A stretch of 9,026 nucleotides of DNA from Nitrospira sp. Its GTDB lineage: Bacteria; Nitrospirota; Nitrospiria; Nitrospirales; Nitrospiraceae. The position numbers and the translations under genes were made by a program. Where the stretch lies: assembly GCA_029858925.1 (NCBI GenBank), contig JAOUEB010000032.1, forward strand, positions 1 to 9,026. The letters are read 5' to 3'. Under the pieces are notes generated by a model. The model ran no database searches. It worked only from the letters and a program-made list of their open reading frames with translations, and was not told the DNA's origin. This document shows, in pieces, positions 1 to 6,894 of this stretch (the first letter of the stretch is position 1; every line of letters begins with the position of its first letter).

Positions 1-501
1 GTGCATACGTTGTCCTTCGCCAATGCGCTCAAATCAGCGCTCCGCGAGGATCCGGACATCGTGCTCGTCGGAGAAATGCGGGACCTCGATACCATTCAGC
101 TTGCCTTGACGGCAGCGGAAACGGGGCACTTGGTCTTCGGTACCTTGCATACATCGAGTGCACCCAAAACGATCGATCGTATCATCGATGCCTTTCAACC
201 GTCCCAACAGGCACAGATCAGAACACAGCTGTCTGAAGCGTTGGAAGCGGTGATCACACAAACGCTGCTCAAGAAGAAAGCCGGCGGCCGGGTCGCCGCG
301 CTGGAGATCATGGTGGCCACCACAGCCGTGCGCAATCTCGTCCGTGAAGCCAAGCTGCACCAGATTCCCGGCATCATGCAGGCGAGCCAAAAAGACGGCA
401 TGCAGACGATGGACATGGCATTAGTCGATTTGGTAACCCGCGGCGTGGTGCACAAAACTGAAGCGCAATCGCGCAGTATGAATCCCAATCTCTTCGGTTG
501 A
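1..501 (+). CDS. pilT: Type IV pilus retraction ATPase PilT, C-terminal part (cut by left edge)
   Basis: Hexameric AAA-like secretion ATPase that powers depolymerisation of type IV pili at the cytoplasmic face of the inner membrane. Only the last 166 codons are present; the family is usually about 350 residues, so the N-terminal PAS-like domain, Walker A and Asp box lie upstream, and the GTG at base 1 is an internal codon, not a start. Visible in order: the [15 protein letters not shown] stretch, Walker B (IVLVGEMRD, residues 20-28), the His box ([11 protein letters not shown], 41-51), and the AVRNLVRE motif (109-116). The last matches the AIRNLIRE signature that separates PilT from PilU and the assembly ATPase PilB. 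The frame ends at TGA 499-501, 42 bases before pilU, so the two are probably co-transcribed. Nothing suggests decay. The PilT call rests on the signature motif and the PilU-type neighbour. Confidence 0.93.
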   Translation: MHTLSFANALKSALREDPDIVLVGEMRDLDTIQLALTAAETGHLVFGTLHTSSAPKTIDRIIDAFQPSQQAQIRTQLSEALEAVITQTLLKKKAGGRVAALEIMVATTAVRNLVREAKLHQIPGIMQASQKDGMQTMDMALVDLVTRGVVHKTEAQSRSMNPNLFG

Positions 502-543
502 TCCGCGGCGGGAGCGGCCTAGAGACAACAACGGAGCAATTAC

Positions 544-1722
544 ATGGATATTCGCAGCCTCGTGAAAGTGATGGTGGACCATGAAGCCTCCGACCTCTAT
601 CTCACGGTCGATGCGCCACCGATTTACCGTATTCATGGTTCCACAAAACCGACCGATGCCCCTCCCTTCAGCAATGAACAGCTGGAAACGCTGGCCTTGG
701 CGCTGATGCGTGGTCAGCAGCGCGTGGAATTCGAAGAAAAGATGGAGATGAACTTGGCCCTGTACTACAAGGAATTGGGCCGATTCCGCGTCAACATTTT
801 CAGACAGAGAGGCAACGTCGGACTCGTCTTCCGCCATATCAAAGCTGAAATCCAGACGGTCGATCAACTCCAGCTTCCGCCTGTCGTCAAAGACATCGCC
901 ATGACCAAGCGCGGGCTGGTGCTAGTCGTCGGCTCCACCGGCTCCGGCAAATCGACCTCGCTGGCCGCCATGATCGACTATCGAAATTCTACCCATCCGG
1001 GCCATATCATCACGGTGGAAGACCCGATCGAGTTCGTCCATCAGCACAAAAAATCGATCATTACTCAGCGGGAGGTCGGGTTCGATACCATAAACTTCCA
1101 AAGTGCGCTCAAGAATACGCTGCGGCAAGCGCCCGATGTCATTCTCATCGGCGAAGTTCGGGACACCGAAACGATGGAGGCCGCGATCACATTTGCAGAA
1201 ACCGGTCACCTTTGCATCGCGACCTTGCACTCGAACAACGCCAACCAGGCGGTCGAACGCATCATGAACTTTTTCCCGGTGGAACGCCACGCCCAGATCT
1301 ACCTGCAGCTCTCGCTCAATTTGCGCGCGATCATTTCCCAGCGACTCATCCCCTCCCTCGACGGCAGGCGTGTACCTGCGCTGGAAATCATGCTCGATAC
1401 GCCGCGCATCAAAGACCTGGTGAAGAAAGCGGATATCGACACTCTAAAGGAAGCGATGGAGCAAGGAATTGAGGAAGGCTGTCAAACCTTCGATTACGTG
1501 CTTTTCCAGCTGTACAAGCAGAACAGAATCAGCCTCGAACAGGCGCTCATCAACGCAGACAGTGCCAACAACCTTCGCCTAAAAATCAAGCTCGAAGGGC
1601 TGAAGGGCGACGACGCGGTGAATGTGTTGCTCGACAAGCAGACCGGCGGGGCAGCCGGGGATGCCTTCAGAATTCAGGGGGGCGCGGCCGGGAATGTCAC
1701 TCCGATCCGCAAACGGCCCTGA
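544..1722 (+). CDS. pilU: PilT-paralogous type IV pilus ATPase, PilU type
   Basis: Retraction ATPase paralogue that in well-studied bacteria assists PilT in twitching motility. The 392 residues carry an N-terminal PAS-like domain (about 1-100), Walker A GSTGSGKST (130-138), an Asp box around VEDPIEF (158-164), Walker B LIGEVRD (201-207) and the His box TGHLCIATLHS (220-230). The phrases NTLRQAPDVILIGE and LSLNLRAIISQRLIP, and the ending ADSANNLRLKIKL, are typical of PilU. The AIRNLIRE signature of PilT is replaced by PRIKDLVKK (287-295). The ATG start is supported by ACGGAG at 531-536 with a 7-base spacer. After the usual family end (about residue 350) there is a Gly/Ala-rich tail of about 42 residues ending in basic IRKRP, probably disordered. 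The gene converges on the minus-strand cytochrome gene, with 26 bases between stops and no obvious terminator. Function is inferred from family resemblance. Confidence 0.9.
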   Translation: MDIRSLVKVMVDHEASDLYLTVDAPPIYRIHGSTKPTDAPPFSNEQLETLALALMRGQQRVEFEEKMEMNLALYYKELGRFRVNIFRQRGNVGLVFRHIKAEIQTVDQLQLPPVVKDIAMTKRGLVLVVGSTGSGKSTSLAAMIDYRNSTHPGHIITVEDPIEFVHQHKKSIITQREVGFDTINFQSALKNTLRQAPDVILIGEVRDTETMEAAITFAETGHLCIATLHSNNANQAVERIMNFFPVERHAQIYLQLSLNLRAIISQRLIPSLDGRRVPALEIMLDTPRIKDLVKKADIDTLKEAMEQGIEEGCQTFDYVLFQLYKQNRISLEQALINADSANNLRLKIKLEGLKGDDAVNVLLDKQTGGAAGDAFRIQGGAAGNVTPIRKRP

Positions 1723-1748
1723 CGATACAGACCACTTCAACACGCGGC

Positions 1749-2300
1749 TCAGCGATCCATTTCTGAATCGGTCTGCTGCTCGAGATACGCAGCGATCCTC
1801 TGCAACGCCAACGCGCTCAGTTTTGATCCATACCAGGCGGGCATTGTTCGACTTGGGTAGCCGGAAACGATGAACCGCTCCGGCTCAAGCACCGACTCAA
1901 CGACATAGTCATGAACCGTCTCGGCCTGTCCGCTATACGACGGATCCCTGAGCCGCTGTGGTCCCGTTGTCCCAAGAGTCAGCTTGGGCCCGACTCGGCC
2001 GTCTGCGCCGGGAATCCCTGGAATCGTGTGACATACCGGGCATCCGGCCCGAATGAAAATCTCGGCGATGGGTTCCTCGCCCGTCGTCAAGGGAACCTTT
2101 TCAGGCAACAACGTCACCGCCGTCGCTGATTCTGCCACGATCGGCGGAGCATGCGACGGACCGTCTACTCGAAGTATCCAGAGCGCATACAACGAGACGA
2201 GGCCGACCACCACCAAGGCGACAATCCGTTCTGGTTGCCGAGAGGGAGGCTCGGTGGCATGGCGGCGTGCCTCAGCCGATTCAGAAGGATGGGAGTTCAT
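1749..2300 (-). CDS. Membrane-anchored monohaem cytochrome c
   Basis: Small electron-transfer protein, 183 residues with the chosen start. The hydrophilic N-terminus (1-24) is followed by one hydrophobic segment (about 26-43, IVALVVVGLVSLYALWI), then a linker, and a class I cytochrome c domain with one haem-attachment motif CPVCH (87-91). Met153 in SRTMPAW is the likely distal haem ligand. The stretch CHTIPGIPGADGRVGP and the closing helix LSALALQRIAAYLEQ are typical of respiratory-chain cytochrome c domains. The domain should face the periplasm, held by an uncleaved signal anchor. The frame can be extended to a GTG at 2396, giving 32 more residues. I prefer the ATG at 2300 because a plausible promoter lies between the two and the extra residues look non-coding; the ribosome site is weak for both. 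No oxidase, nitrite oxidoreductase or bc1 gene is adjacent, so the redox partner is unknown. Confidence 0.85.
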   Translation of the reverse strand: MNSHPSESAEARRHATEPPSRQPERIVALVVVGLVSLYALWILRVDGPSHAPPIVAESATAVTLLPEKVPLTTGEEPIAEIFIRAGCPVCHTIPGIPGADGRVGPKLTLGTTGPQRLRDPSYSGQAETVHDYVVESVLEPERFIVSGYPSRTMPAWYGSKLSALALQRIAAYLEQQTDSEMDR

Positions 2301-2337
2301 GGGTACTCGGATCGATACGGATAGCCTATTCGGCTGA

Positions 2338-2366
2338 AGTGTACCTGGCAGGCGATATGAACTCAA
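2338..2366 (-). promoter_or_regulatory. Possible sigma70-type promoter for the cytochrome c gene
   Basis: Read on the minus strand, TTGAGT (2361-2366) and TACACT (2338-2343) are separated by exactly 17 bases. Each hexamer matches four of six consensus positions. Transcription would start near 2331, about 30 bases before the ATG at 2300 and downstream of the alternative GTG at 2396. Such partial matches arise by chance, so this is a suggestion only. Confidence 0.35.
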
Positions 2367-2460
2367 TGGAAGACGTGGCGGCACGATAGATGACACGTAA
2401 CCTTTGGCCCGAGGCGTTGCGTTTCCTTACAGACGGCACAGATTCTGGGGGGATTTGAAC

Positions 2461-2491
2461 GGCCTGTGGTCGGATGAACCGAACACAGGCC
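2461..2491 (-). terminator. Strong hairpin downstream of the repeat-protein gene, terminator-like but without a U-tract
   Basis: GGCCTGTG (2461-2468) pairs perfectly with CACAGGCC (2484-2491). Inside, TCGG (2470-2473) pairs with CCGA (2479-2482) across one G/A mismatch, with loop ATGAA. It lies 33 bases past the stop of the minus-strand gene at 2525-2938 and upstream of the cytochrome gene, the right place to end transcription or protect a 3' end. Neither side has a run of T, so it is not a textbook intrinsic terminator and could instead be an mRNA-stabilising stem. Confidence 0.5.
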
Positions 2492-2524
2492 GTAACTGAA
2501 GCAGAGCAAAAGACGCGGTTCGCT

Positions 2525-2938
2525 TTAGTACCCAGCCATCCCTTTGATTTCACCTTTCATCGCGTCTTTCTGGGACTTCATTTCATCCTTCATCGTACCC
2601 TTCATGTCGTCTTTCTTCATTTTCATCTCGTTCTTCATCTCGTCCTTCTTGCCTTTCAGCTCTCCCATCGCGCCTTTCATCTCGTCCTTCTTGCCTTTCA
2701 GCTCTCCCATCGCGCCCTTCATCTCGTCCTTCTTGCCTTTCAGCGCACCCATCGCCCCCTTCATCTCATCTTTGCGTCCGGTCACTTCCTCTTTCATCGC
2801 ATCTCCAGTCGCCTTCATATCGCTTTTCATCTCGCCCTTCATTTCATCTTTCATCTTCCCCAACTCATCGGCAAACGAGACAGCGTTGAATCCGATCAGG
2901 CACATAAGGGCAACGGCCGACAATAGAATCCTTTTCAT
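2525..2938 (-). CDS. Small secreted Met/Lys-rich heptad-repeat protein, function unknown
   Basis: I do not recognise a named family. The 137-residue product begins with a clear Sec signal peptide (MKRILLSAVALMCLIGFNAV, likely cut after SFA at residue 23). The mature 114 residues consist almost entirely of K, D, E, M, G and A; I count 19 Met and no Cys, and the only aromatic residue is the final Tyr. Three copies of MKGAMG[AE]LKGKKDE occupy residues 59-100, flanked by degenerate MKxEMK-like units. Met and Leu recur every 7 or 4 residues (59, 63, 66, 73, 77, 80, 87, 91, 94, 101, 105), predicting a long amphipathic helix or coiled coil with a Met-lined face. The start is fixed by the ideal ribosome site AGGAGG (2945-2950) 6 bases before the ATG; the open frame upstream of it looks non-coding. 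Possible roles are an LEA-like protective protein, a methionine-rich metal binder or an envelope-associated helix. All are inference. Confidence 0.85.
   Translation of the reverse strand: MKRILLSAVALMCLIGFNAVSFADELGKMKDEMKGEMKSDMKATGDAMKEEVTGRKDEMKGAMGALKGKKDEMKGAMGELKGKKDEMKGAMGELKGKKDEMKNEMKMKKDDMKGTMKDEMKSQKDAMKGEIKGMAGY
2639..2764 (-). repeat. Three tandem 42-bp repeats inside the Met-rich protein gene
   Basis: Units lie at 2639-2680, 2681-2722 and 2723-2764, head to tail without spacers. The first two differ at one base and the second and third at three. Each encodes one 14-residue unit, so copy number can change without breaking the frame. Near-identity at DNA level, including wobble positions, points to recent duplication or ongoing homogenisation. 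Confidence 0.95.
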
Positions 2939-2944
2939 CGTACT

Positions 2945-2950
2945 CCTCCT
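2945..2950 (-). promoter_or_regulatory. Consensus ribosome binding site of the Met-rich protein gene
   Basis: On the minus strand AGGAGG is followed by a 6-base spacer and ATG (2936-2938). It is the strongest Shine-Dalgarno match in the window and decides the start in a frame that otherwise stays open to about 3160. It suggests efficient translation of this small protein. Confidence 0.85.
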
Positions 2951-3301
2951 GTTTGATGGTGGAAAATAGAATACCTGGAAGGGAACCTTGCTCTTCTTGA
3001 AAAATGAAGTCAACCCCGGCAATCGATAGATGCGAGGCGATCGTGCATTAGGCCGACGTGATCCTCGTCTTGACGCCGATTCGTCGAAGAAATGCCGGCA
3101 GTCTGTACTGCAAGATGGTCGAGCGGATGAACTGCATCTAAAACCAAGGGACCATCGCAAACAAACATCTCCTCAAGAGCAATATCCCATTGGACATCTT
3201 GTCTGGCTCGTTGGTGTTGCCTTAACCCATCGATATCGATGGTGGCCAGAGGAATCTCAATGGGTTTTCCCGCAACCGGCTGATTGTTCCCTCTCTCTTC
3301 A
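2951..3301. other. Gene-free interval between the divergent Met-rich gene and dnaE
   Basis: I see no credible gene here. The plus-strand frame at 3030-3305 has low-complexity, Arg/His-rich shadow-like content and no ribosome site. The minus-strand frame running into the Met-rich gene is likewise not protein-like. The stretch should contain the promoter of the minus-strand gene: a TATTCT-like hexamer lies at 2968-2973 on the minus strand, but with no good -35 partner. It also holds the palindrome at 3227-3242. Confidence 0.6.
3227..3242. repeat. 16-bp perfect palindrome upstream of the dnaE promoter
   Basis: CCATCGATATCGATGG is its own reverse complement over 16 bases. It ends 59 bases before the -35 element of the dnaE promoter. 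A perfect dyad without a loop suits a dimeric DNA-binding protein better than an RNA hairpin. No regulator is identifiable, and the match may be chance in a sequence rich in ATCGAT-like words. Confidence 0.5.
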
Positions 3302-3331
3302 TTGACTTGCCTCTCCCCCGCTGACTAGAAT
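3302..3331 (+). promoter_or_regulatory. Probable sigma70-type promoter of dnaE
   Basis: TTGACT (3302-3307) and TAGAAT (3326-3331) each match five of six consensus positions and are 18 bases apart. Transcription would begin around 3338, leaving a leader of only about 18 bases before the dnaE GTG at 3356, with GGGA (3343-3346) as a modest ribosome site. It is the best promoter match I found in the window, and its position agrees with the chosen start. Confidence 0.7.
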
Positions 3332-3355
3332 CCCATCACACCGGGAACAGTTCAC

Positions 3356-6300
3356 GTGACATCTTCCTTCGTTCATCTCCATCTGCACACCCAGTTCAGT
3401 CTGCTCGACGGCGCCAACCAGATTGAGCCCCTCGTGCAGCAGATCAAAGCATTCGGCCAGCCAGCGGTAGCCATGACAGATCATGGCAACATGTTCGGCG
3501 CCATCGAGTTTTACCGAAAAGCCAAGAGTGCCGGTGTTAAACCCATCATCGGATGCGAAGCCTACATGGCGCTTGGCAGCCGGCATGCGAAGAAAGACAG
3601 CGGACTAGCGCACAACGATTACTACCATCTGATTTTGCTGGCCAGAAACCTGACCGGCTACCAGAATCTGATCAAGATTGTCAGTAAAGGATATCTTGAG
3701 GGATTCTATTATAAGCCACGGATAGATAAGGAGCTTCTCAAGGAGCATCACGATGGCATCATTGCACTATCCGGCTGCCTCAGCGGCGAGATTCCCTACT
3801 TGATCGGCCAGAAAGATATGGCCGGTGCTATGGCCGTGGCCGGCGAATTTCAGGAAATTTTCGGCAAGGACCAGTTCTACCTAGAAGTGCAAGCGAACGG
3901 CTTGGACCACCAGCGCGTCGCCAATGCCGGATTGATGGAGATTCATAAGAAGCTCGGCATTCCGCTCGCCGGCACGAACGATTGCCACTACCTCAAGAAA
4001 GAAGACGCCCACCCCCACGAATTGATGCTCTGCCTCCAGACCGGCAAGACATTGAGCGACCCGAACCGGATGAAGTTTGATACCGATCAACTCTATGTGA
4101 AATCGACGGAGGAAATCTCGGCGGCGTTCGCAGAATTTCCAGGCGCCGTCAGTAACACGGTCCGCATTGCCGACCACTGCGATCTGGAACTGGCGCTCAA
4201 TAAGACCCATCTTCCGCAATACACCGTGCCGCAGAACTTTACGAACCGAGAAACGTATCTGGAACACCTCACGGTGGCAGGATTGAAAGAACGGCTCAAG
4301 GAGCGTCCGACTACAAGGCCTTCCGCCCTGTATGAGCAGCGCCTGCGGGAAGAGCTGATGGTCATCTGCTCCATGGGATTTGCCGGCTATTTCTTGATTG
4401 TATGGGACATCATCCGGTTTGCGCGCGCGCAGAACATCCCGGTCGGGCCTGGCCGAGGGTCAGCCGCCGGCAGCCTTGTCGCCTATGCCTTGCGTATCAC
4501 GGATCTCGATCCGCTCGAGTACACGCTCTTGTTCGAGCGATTCCTGAACCCTGAACGGGTCTCTTTGCCGGATATCGACATGGACTTCTGCATGGACCGG
4601 CGCGGCGAAGTCATCAACTACGTCGTGGACAAGTACGGCTCCGACCATGTCGCGCAGATCATCACGTTCGGCACACTCGGCGCCAAGGCCGCAATCCGCG
4701 ATGTAGGCCGCGTGCTGGAACTGCCCTATGCGGAGGCGGACAAGGTCGCCAAACTGGTGCCGAACCAGCTGAACATCACCCTTCAGCAGGCCCTCGATCA
4801 GGAACCCCGCTTACGTGAGTTGACGCAGACCGACGCCAAGATCAAAGAGCTGATGGAGGTTGCGCAGTCGCTGGAAGGCCTTGCCCGGCATGCGTCGACC
4901 CATGCCGCCGGTGTCGTGATCTCCGAGGGCCCGCTGACGGACCATGTCCCGCTCTATAAAGGGGCCAATGACGAAATCGTCACACAGTATTCGATGGGCG
5001 ATGTCGAGAAGATCGGCTTAGTGAAGTTCGACTTCCTTGGCCTCAAGACCCTCACCATGATCCGGCGGGCCGAAACCTTGATCAATGAGTCGAGGCCTGG
5101 CCAGCCTCTGTTGATCGTCGATGGGTTGCCGTTCGACGATCACAAGACATTTGCGCTGCTCTCTTCCGGAAAGACGACCGGCGTGTTCCAGCTGGAAAGC
5201 TCCGGCATGCGCGACCTGCTCACCGGGTTCAAGCCCGATCGGTTCGAGGACATCATCGCCATCATCGCCCTCTATCGGCCAGGCCCGATGGATTTGATTC
5301 CTGACTTTATCAAGCGCAAACAAGGCAAAGTTCCCATCGTCTACGAAACGCCTGAATTGGAACCGATCCTCAAGGATACCTATGGCGTCATCGTGTACCA
5401 AGAACAGGTCATGGCGATTGCCCATAAGGTGGCGGGGTTTTCACTGGGACAAGCCGACATTCTTCGGCGCGCCATGGGCAAGAAGAAGCCGGAGGAAATG
5501 GAAAAACTCCGCGTCCAGTTCCTGGAGGGCGCGAAGAACAACTCCATCCCCGAGAAGAAAGCCGAGAAACTCTACGAGCTCATTCAGAAGTTTGCCGGCT
5601 ACGGTTTCAACAAGTCGCACGCCGCCGCCTATGCCGTCATCTGCTACCAGACCGCCTATTTGAAATCTCACTACCCGACCGAATTCATGGCGGCACTCAT
5701 GACGACGGACATGGGCAACACCGACAAAATCATGGGGTACTTCACCGAGTGCCGCGATCTCGGCATCAAAGTGCTGGGCCCGGACGTGAATGCGAGCCAA
5801 AAGAACTTCGCTGTGGCCGACGGCGTGATTCGCTTCGGCCTGGCGGCAATCAAGAACGTGGGCGAGGGCGCCGTTGAATCTATCGTGGTGATTCGCAATG
5901 AGAGCGGTCCGTTCGCATCATTTTTCGACTTCTGCAGGCGAATCGACCTCCGCAAGGCGAACAAGCGGATGTTGGAAGGGTTGATCAAGACCGGAGCCTT
6001 TGATTCGACCGGCGCTAAGCGCGCGCAGCTCATGGCTGTCCTCGATCAAGCGATTGAAGAAGGCGCCGCCGCGCAACGGGAGCGGGAGCTTGGACAAACC
6101 AGCATCTTCGGCGACGAGTTCTCCGGCCAGGAGGCGTCGAGTACGTTGGCCGCGCCTCCGCTGCCGTCCATTCCGGAATGGGATCAGGCCCAACGGCTCA
6201 CGCATGAGCGCGAATTGACCGGGTTCTATATCTCCGCTCATCCGTTAAGCCGCTACGAAACCACCATCGGCGCCTTATCGAACGCGACGACGACCGGTCT

Positions 6301-6820
6301 CACGGAATTGTCGGACGGCAAAGAGGTCAAGCTCTGCGGCATCATCGCCTCGGTCAAAACGACGCTGACCAAGAAGGGCGACCGAATGGCCTATCTGACC
6401 CTGGAAGATCTGCACGGCACGGTGGAAGTCATCGTGTTTCCAGATCTCTTTAAAGCGGCAGGTGAGCTCATCGCGCCTGAACGGCTGGTCCGCATCAGCG
6501 GGACGATCGACCGAGGCGACAAGGGCACAAAGCTCCGTGTCAGCAAGATCGAACCACTGGCCGAAGTCCAGAAACAAGCGGTCAAGCGGGTCCATATCCG
6601 GCTCTCGGATCGGCCTGAAGTCCAGGATCAGCTTCTCCGTCTGCGCGAGATTCTCAAGCGACATCCGGGGGGAACCACGGTCTCACTCTCGTTTCAGATG
6701 GAGGCCGCGCTGGAAGCCGATACCGCTCCCCTTCCAAATCTGACTGTGTCTGCCAGCGAGCATTTCGTATCCGATATTGAAGAAGTGCTAGGCAAAGGAG
6801 CCCTCTTTTTGCTATCTTAG
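3356..6820 (+). CDS. dnaE: DNA polymerase III subunit alpha (DnaE)
   Basis: Catalytic subunit of the replicative polymerase, 1154 residues, close to the usual DnaE length (about 1160 in E. coli). Domains in order: PHP domain (about 5-280); polymerase core with PGRGSAAGS (about 366-374) and the catalytic aspartates D406 and D408 in LPDIDMD plus D559 in VKFDFLGLKTL; the YGFNKSHAAAYA segment; a helix-hairpin-helix around NVGEGA (about 835); a beta-clamp-binding motif QTSIF (914-918); and an OB fold from about 991. The PHP domain keeps all nine presumed metal ligands: H9, H11, D18, H43, E68, H91, C141, D209 and H211. In E. coli DnaE this centre is degenerate, whereas in DnaE1 proteins with a complete set it gives 3'-5' proofreading, so intrinsic proofreading is inferred here. 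The GTG start follows a good promoter and places the PHP motif at the normal distance. accA follows after 74 bases. Confidence 0.97.
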   Translation: MTSSFVHLHLHTQFSLLDGANQIEPLVQQIKAFGQPAVAMTDHGNMFGAIEFYRKAKSAGVKPIIGCEAYMALGSRHAKKDSGLAHNDYYHLILLARNLTGYQNLIKIVSKGYLEGFYYKPRIDKELLKEHHDGIIALSGCLSGEIPYLIGQKDMAGAMAVAGEFQEIFGKDQFYLEVQANGLDHQRVANAGLMEIHKKLGIPLAGTNDCHYLKKEDAHPHELMLCLQTGKTLSDPNRMKFDTDQLYVKSTEEISAAFAEFPGAVSNTVRIADHCDLELALNKTHLPQYTVPQNFTNRETYLEHLTVAGLKERLKERPTTRPSALYEQRLREELMVICSMGFAGYFLIVWDIIRFARAQNIPVGPGRGSAAGSLVAYALRITDLDPLEYTLLFERFLNPERVSLPDIDMDFCMDRRGEVINYVVDKYGSDHVAQIITFGTLGAKAAIRDVGRVLELPYAEADKVAKLVPNQLNITLQQALDQEPRLRELTQTDAKIKELMEVAQSLEGLARHASTHAAGVVISEGPLTDHVPLYKGANDEIVTQYSMGDVEKIGLVKFDFLGLKTLTMIRRAETLINESRPGQPLLIVDGLPFDDHKTFALLSSGKTTGVFQLESSGMRDLLTGFKPDRFEDIIAIIALYRPGPMDLIPDFIKRKQGKVPIVYETPELEPILKDTYGVIVYQEQVMAIAHKVAGFSLGQADILRRAMGKKKPEEMEKLRVQFLEGAKNNSIPEKKAEKLYELIQKFAGYGFNKSHAAAYAVICYQTAYLKSHYPTEFMAALMTTDMGNTDKIMGYFTECRDLGIKVLGPDVNASQKNFAVADGVIRFGLAAIKNVGEGAVESIVVIRNESGPFASFFDFCRRIDLRKANKRMLEGLIKTGAFDSTGAKRAQLMAVLDQAIEEGAAAQRERELGQTSIFGDEFSGQEASSTLAAPPLPSIPEWDQAQRLTHERELTGFYISAHPLSRYETTIGALSNATTTGLTELSDGKEVKLCGIIASVKTTLTKKGDRMAYLTLEDLHGTVEVIVFPDLFKAAGELIAPERLVRISGTIDRGDKGTKLRVSKIEPLAEVQKQAVKRVHIRLSDRPEVQDQLLRLREILKRHPGGTTVSLSFQMEAALEADTAPLPNLTVSASEHFVSDIEEVLGKGALFLLS

Positions 6821-6894
6821 GGGGGCTATTTCCAAGGACGGAACAGGCGGCTGGCTCCGCACCCTGAGCATCTCCCTTCACTGTCTGGAGGTCT

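Noticed and set aside
2301..2396. Longer cytochrome start at GTG 2396, or a separate small gene in this stretch.
   Set aside because: A plausible promoter lies inside the stretch, and the extra residues carry no signal or domain and do not improve topology.
2440..2462. On the minus strand, GTTCAAATCCCCCC resembles the T-loop and 3' half of a tRNA, which could mark a tRNA remnant or attachment site.
   Set aside because: The bases 5' of the loop (AGGCC) do not pair with the CCCCC on the other side, no cloverleaf or acceptor stem forms, and there is no integrase or second copy in the window.
2639..2764. Regular direct repeats suggesting a CRISPR array.
   Set aside because: The units are head to tail with no spacers and lie inside a coding frame.
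2474..2969. Two plus-strand frames rich in Phe, His, Leu and Ser that look like hydrophobic membrane proteins.
   Set aside because: They are antisense shadows of the Met/Lys-rich repeat gene (CAT and CTT reading as His, Phe and Leu), and the minus-strand gene has a signal peptide and an ideal ribosome site.
2939..3160. N-terminal extension of the Met-rich protein frame by 74 residues.
   Set aside because: It would bury a clear signal peptide, its composition is not protein-like, and AGGAGG precedes the internal ATG.
3030..3305. Plus-strand 91-codon frame in the intergenic region.
   Set aside because: It has no ribosome site, its composition is not protein-like, and it runs into the dnaE promoter.
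6821..6894. Possible terminator or promoter between dnaE and accA (GCGG/CCGC stem and a TATCTT-like hexamer).
   Set aside because: The stem has only four pairs with no U-tract, and the hexamer has no -35 partner, so neither is supportable.
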